Made by a program: the position numbers and the translations under genes. A stretch of 64,000 nt of DNA from Paraglaciecola sp. MB-3u-78 (GTDB taxonomy: Bacteria; Pseudomonadota; Gammaproteobacteria; Enterobacterales; Alteromonadaceae): contig NZ_PJCF01000008.1 of NCBI RefSeq assembly GCF_002835935.1, forward strand, positions 156,373 to 220,372, in the 5' to 3' direction. The notes under the pieces are model-generated. The model was not told the DNA's origin, searched no databases, and worked only from the letters and a program-made list of their open reading frames with translations. This document shows, one piece after another, positions 63,373 through 64,000 of this stretch; positions within the stretch are counted from its first letter, which is position 1; each line of letters opens with the position of its first letter.

Positions 63373-64000
63373 TTAATTACATCCACTAGTTCCGTTACAG
63401 GCACTGCTTGACACAGATGAACTATCAGTATCTGATGGTTTCACCTCTTCAGCTTTCCCTTTAGCAGGAGCCATTGCGCCGCTAGCAACAGCGGCGATCG
63501 TCAACGTTTGTTTCGTGGTAAACCCTGTTGCCGTCGCTAGTACTTTCAATCCAGCAGTAGCAGAGCCTGTTAAACTAGAAACTGCCATTTGCCCACCATC
63601 CACCTGAGACAAATCTCCTCCATTACCAACTAATTGTCCAGCACCATCACCAAGTCCACCCGAAAGTGCCCCAGTAAACATTTTTTTGGCTATTTCTTTA
63701 GCAACCGACACGACAGCCCCTCCCATTCCCAAAGAAGCGCCCGATATAAAGCCTGATGCCGCACCCGCTCCTGCCCCTATCAAAGCTTTTCCCAAATCAC
63801 CACTTTCCATATACGCAGCCACTCCACCAGATATACCACCGACTAAAGCGCCAAACCCGCCGAGCCCTAGATTTAATGCAAATTCCCCTGTCGGATCAAC
63901 AAAATTAACCGGATCATTTCCCACATAAGCATACATATTCATCTGATCTTCATAACCCACAGGGTCAGTCTGCAGGAAACGCCCCAACTTTGGATGATAA
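63373..64000 (-). CDS. Rhs repeat-associated protein, C-terminal part (incomplete at window edge)
   Basis: The visible frame (209 codons) begins outside the window. It starts with the end of an Rhs core: [20 protein letters not shown] followed by [15 protein letters not shown], the conserved boundary of Rhs tips. After it come ~150 residues rich in Gly, Ala and hydrophobic residues ([19 protein letters not shown], then [19 protein letters not shown]), and a Ser/Cys-rich end ([12 protein letters not shown]). The variable C-terminal domain is not recognised. Polymorphic toxins of this type are delivered by contact or secretion, and the small gene after it could be the antidote. Confidence 0.82.
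   Translation of the reverse strand, partial: YHPKLGRFLQTDPVGYEDQMNMYAYVGNDPVNFVDPTGEFALNLGLGGFGALVGGISGGVAAYMESGDLGKALIGAGAGAASGFISGASLGMGGAVVSVAKEIAKKMFTGALSGGLGDGAGQLVGNGGDLSQVDGGQMAVSSLTGSATAGLKVLATATGFTTKQTLTIAAVASGAMAPAKGKAEEVKPSDTDSSSVSSSACNGTSGCN

Overview
The window looks like a chromosomal segment of a marine, probably cold-adapted gammaproteobacterium of the Alteromonadaceae (Paraglaciecola/Glaciecola-like). This is inferred from gene order and gene content: the yacG-zapD-coaE-pilDCA-nadC-ampDE-pdhR-aceEF-lpd block, a FimV protein next to asd and pdxB, a wax-ester synthase, and two secreted DUF3494 (ice-binding-type) proteins. No rRNA, tRNA or CRISPR array was found.

Layout. 0.2-9.4 kb: metabolic and redox genes: an SDR, a two-subunit molybdenum hydroxylase, RidA, a MATE exporter, thioredoxin 2, a GST, a truncated DUF1697 gene and an exported hydrolase. 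9.5-25.4 kb: the conserved housekeeping block. A minus-strand run (peroxiredoxin-glutaredoxin fusion, yacG, zapD, coaE, pilD, pilC, pilA, nadC, aspartic protease) faces a plus-strand run (ampD, ampE, pdhR, aceE, aceF, lpd). pilB, expected between pilA and pilC, is missing. A close match to the PdhR operator lies just upstream of pdhR. 25.8-35 kb: an M13 peptidase lipoprotein, a DUF1289 protein, an SDR, a three-gene neutral-lipid cluster (two alpha/beta hydrolases and WS/DGAT), an HDOD protein and tandem DUF481 outer-membrane proteins. 35-46.3 kb: a porin remnant, FimV with an 18-unit acidic repeat, asd, pdxB, a DUF3291 pseudogene, a MEST-like hydrolase with a class II aldolase beside a divergent Crp/Fnr regulator, and a Kef-type antiporter.

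From about 46.3 kb to the end the window becomes accessory. Long non-coding gaps carry several families of diverged dispersed repeats, and the genes are isolated cargo: tag, slyD, a RelE/ParE-type toxin-antitoxin pair, a PEP-CTERM protein, two DUF3494 proteins and a cysteine synthase. Around 54 kb is a stretch made of many different short hairpins in a row, and beside it a 650-bp segment bounded by two nested inverted repeats.

The last 7 kb is a pile-up of mobile DNA. A REP-associated tyrosine transposase (RAYT) gene is flanked by inverted pairs of REP-like repeats. An IS1634-type element (17-bp ends, 6-bp target duplication) lies between the left repeats and the gene, and a complete IS21-type element (7-bp target duplication) lies inside the gene. 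Removing the IS21 element restores an in-frame 231-residue RAYT. Beyond it are a SUKH/SMI1-type immunity gene with an in-frame amber codon, a small membrane protein gene, and the 3' end of an Rhs polymorphic toxin gene that runs off the right edge.
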